From Symbiodinium natans (Eukaryota; Sar; Dinophyceae; Suessiales; Symbiodiniaceae), in NCBI GenBank assembly GCA_905221605.1, contig CAJNDS010002176.1, positions 285,800 through 349,799 on the forward strand: a stretch of DNA of 64,000 bases, read 5' to 3'. This document shows positions 61,831 to 64,000 of this stretch, one piece after another (position 1 is the first letter of the stretch; every line of letters begins with the position of its first letter). A model generated the notes under the pieces. That model was not told the DNA's origin. It searched no databases and worked only from the letters and a program-made list of their open reading frames with translations. The position numbers and the translations under genes were made by a program.

Positions 61831-61925
61831 GATGTGCCCCCTGATACAAGCAGTCCTTAACAGGGATTATGGTACTCCCTATGATAATCCCTATTAAGGA
61901 CTGTTAGTATAAGGGGGAACATCCC
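61831..61925. repeat. introner-like palindromic element, family A
   Basis: GATGTGCCCCCTGATACAAG to TAGTATAAGGGGGAACATCCC, with the inner CAGTCCTTAACAGGGATTAT/AATCCCTATTAAGGACTG inverted pair almost perfect. Confidence 0.85.
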
Positions 61926-63144
61926 AACCCAAACACTAAGTCCACCCGCACAAGATCCTGTAAGACAGAAGCTGCGCTTCGCATGCAACAAAATAGCTCA
62001 ATGCGTGCTGGGTTCTGGCCTTACTGCATTGCCCACACGCCGGCGCAGACCAAGGAATCTTCACCATAAGTCTTGGGGTCGTAGGGTGTATACTGGTTTG
62101 TGGCTTAGTCACGTCGGACAGACAGCATTGGCGACCTTCTGGCATCATTGGCAGGTTGCAAGCACAACTTGAATGATGACTACAGACGTCGAGAGAACGG
62201 CCACTAGTTCAAACATTCTCCTCACTCGCAGTGCTCGCACATTCTAAGGCCCTAAAAAAACTAAATCTGTAAATCTATATCACAAGTTGAGCCAGTTCAC
62301 CCTTCTTCACGTCACCGGCCACCCCTACAACTGTATACGTACTACCCCTGGCGGCTGACCAGGGGCCGAATGAGAATGTCACCTCGGTGGTTGCCCAGGG
62401 CTTTCAGGTGCGCTGTCTGCACAGGTTTGTGGGACGCTTGGGATGATGTGGCAGTTGGTAGGTTGGCAGCTGGGGCTGGTGCTAAGCGGGCTTCTGGCAG
62501 TAGCAGACCACAGAACTGAAAGGTCAACCCCAGAGGCAGGAGGTCGATGCTGAGGCTCACAAGAAAAGTCATATTGGGTTGATGCTGGCGGGACTAGGAA
62601 GCACTGGTCACGATTGGGCAGTTTCTCTTCGTAGGAGGACATGACGTGGGGGAGATTCCTATTCGGTTGCACTGGCGGAACACTGAAACAAGGGGTTTCC
62701 CTCACGGGCCGCAACAACCTCAACCCAAATCGAGACCCTGCCTCAAAAACTCGAGGCTCTTCGCCAGCGCAAGAAGATGATCTTTTCAACCCCTAAGCCG
62801 CTAAACAAACCCTACTACCCTTAGCCTGTGTACCCCTGAATACCCGAAACAAGCAAAAATCAAGCAGCGTGTCGTGCATGGCGCGAGGTCGACCCAGACG
62901 AAACGCTCGACTCCAAGCGCAGCTTGTCCGGGAAAGCCGCGCCCAAATGACTTTGATGGGATTTCTTGAGTTGATGACAACTGCAAAGGGGTTTAGGGTA
63001 GGGTTTAAGGTTATATTATTGTAGCATATGCAGAACCATACTCATAACAGTACATAGCAGCATGGAAGTAGGGAGCAATACCATAGTCGTACTAACATAA
63101 AGCTCGCAATGAGGAAGAGCAGGAGCCCCCGAAACAGTCTCTCT

Positions 63145-64000
63145 CTCTCACACACATACACACACACACACAACACACACACACACACACACCAACACAC
63201 ACACACACACAACACAACACAACACAACACAACACAACACAACACAACACAACACAACACAACACAAACACAACACAACACAACACACAACACAAAACAC
63301 CCACACCCACACCCACACCCACCACACCCACACCCACACCCACCACACCCACCACACCCACAACACCCACAACACCCACACCACCCACACACCCACACAC
63401 CCACAACCCACACACCCACACACCCACACACCCACACACCCACACAGCCACACAGCCACACAGCCACACAGCCACACAGCCACACAGCCACACAGCCACA
63501 CAGCCACACAGCCACACACCCACACACCCACACAGCCACACAGCCACACAGCCACACAGCCACACAGCCACACAGCCACACAGCCACACAGCCACACAGC
63601 CACACAGCCACACAGCCACACAGCCACACAGCCACACACCCACACACCCACACACCCACACACCCACACACCCACACACCCACACACCCACACACCCACA
63701 CACCCACACACCCCCACACCCACACCCACACCCACACCACACCACCACACACACACACACCACACCACACCACCACACACACACACACACCACACCACAC
63801 CACACCACACCACACCACACCGCGTACAACACACACACCCACATCACCCACACTCCACAACCACACCCACACACCCCCACACAACACAAGCCACACCCAC
63901 ACACCCACACCCACACACCACACCCACACACCCACAACCACACACCCAACCCGACCACACGCCACACCCACAGCCAACACCCACACACCCACCACCCACA
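63145..64000 (+). repeat. CA / CCCACA / CAGCCA simple repeat
   Basis: At least 850 bp running to the window edge: CACACA, then ACACAAC pentamer-like units, then ACCCAC, then ACAGCC hexamers (about 63443-63640), then CACACC variants. Large minus-strand frames rich in Cys, Val, Gly and Trp are artefacts of this repeat. Confidence 0.97.

Larger units (their letters stand above)
59844..63140. other. mostly non-coding, with telomeric and introner-like repeats
   Basis: Contains telomeric arrays (60543-60652, 61058-61172, 61366-61419), family A elements (split copy about 61030-61210, intact copy 61831-61925), an inverted-repeat element at about 60060-60180 (GTCAGGGAATTC and AGTTCCCTGAC), and a short + frame at 61456-61501 reading MGNKVCCQCNEAWG, which could be an exon. 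A 136-codon minus frame at 62379-62789 has no recognisable domain. Confidence 0.45.

Noticed and set aside
63042-63995. 317-, 298- and 228-residue Cys/Val/Gly/Trp-rich frames on the minus strand
   Set aside because: They are translations of the CA/CCCACA/ACAGCC simple repeat.

Overview
The window looks like dinoflagellate nuclear DNA. The reasons are telomere-type TTTAGGG/CCCTAAA arrays scattered through the interior, genes cut into many short exons, introns that mostly start with GC or GA (sometimes GT) and end in AG, many short inverted-repeat elements that resemble introners, and all recognised genes lying on the + strand. No rRNA, tRNA, CRISPR or bacterial operon was seen. The long open frames over simple repeats are artefacts. 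All gene models were read by eye, so exon edges may be off by a few bases.

Layout. 1-5.7 kb: a C-terminal exon (239-487), then exon-like islands between telomeric arrays. 6.1-24.4 kb: one roughly 18-kb gene for an acetylornithine-aminotransferase-like class III PLP enzyme, read in at least 16 exons. One of its introns holds an intact 356-codon ORF (7915-8985). Another holds a roughly 3.2-kb AT-rich element with inverted ends, palindromic satellite DNA and decayed frames resembling a class 3 lipase and a polinton-like/virophage capsid protein. 27.1-36.9 kb: an aldo/keto reductase gene in at least 7 exons, with a 560-bp AGT microsatellite inside. 41.1-45.0 kb: a multi-exon gene of unknown function. 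48.5-53.1 kb: a 2-oxoglutarate/Fe(II) oxygenase gene. 54.6-55.8 kb: a compact secreted expansin/GH45-like gene. 58-60 kb: parts of an unidentified gene. 63.1-64 kb: a CA/CCCACA simple repeat.

The most striking pattern is architectural. Telomeric arrays are not random in orientation. Next to exons, the CCCTAAA strand sits just upstream and the TTTAGGG strand just downstream. Introns that carry both therefore begin G-rich and end C-rich, and their transcripts could pair end to end. The rule pointed to additional exons (for example 28259-28320 and 34320-34378). At three sites a telomeric array is flanked by a 17-27 bp direct duplication of local, mostly exon-edge sequence, which suggests insertion with target duplication. 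In the expansin-like gene one intron is a single member of an inverted-repeat family, direct evidence that these elements make introns.

The genes show no common pathway: amino-acid metabolism (argD-like), redox (AKR), oxygenase, and cell-wall or extracellular (expansin-like). Their common + orientation fits the unidirectional gene clusters known in dinoflagellates.
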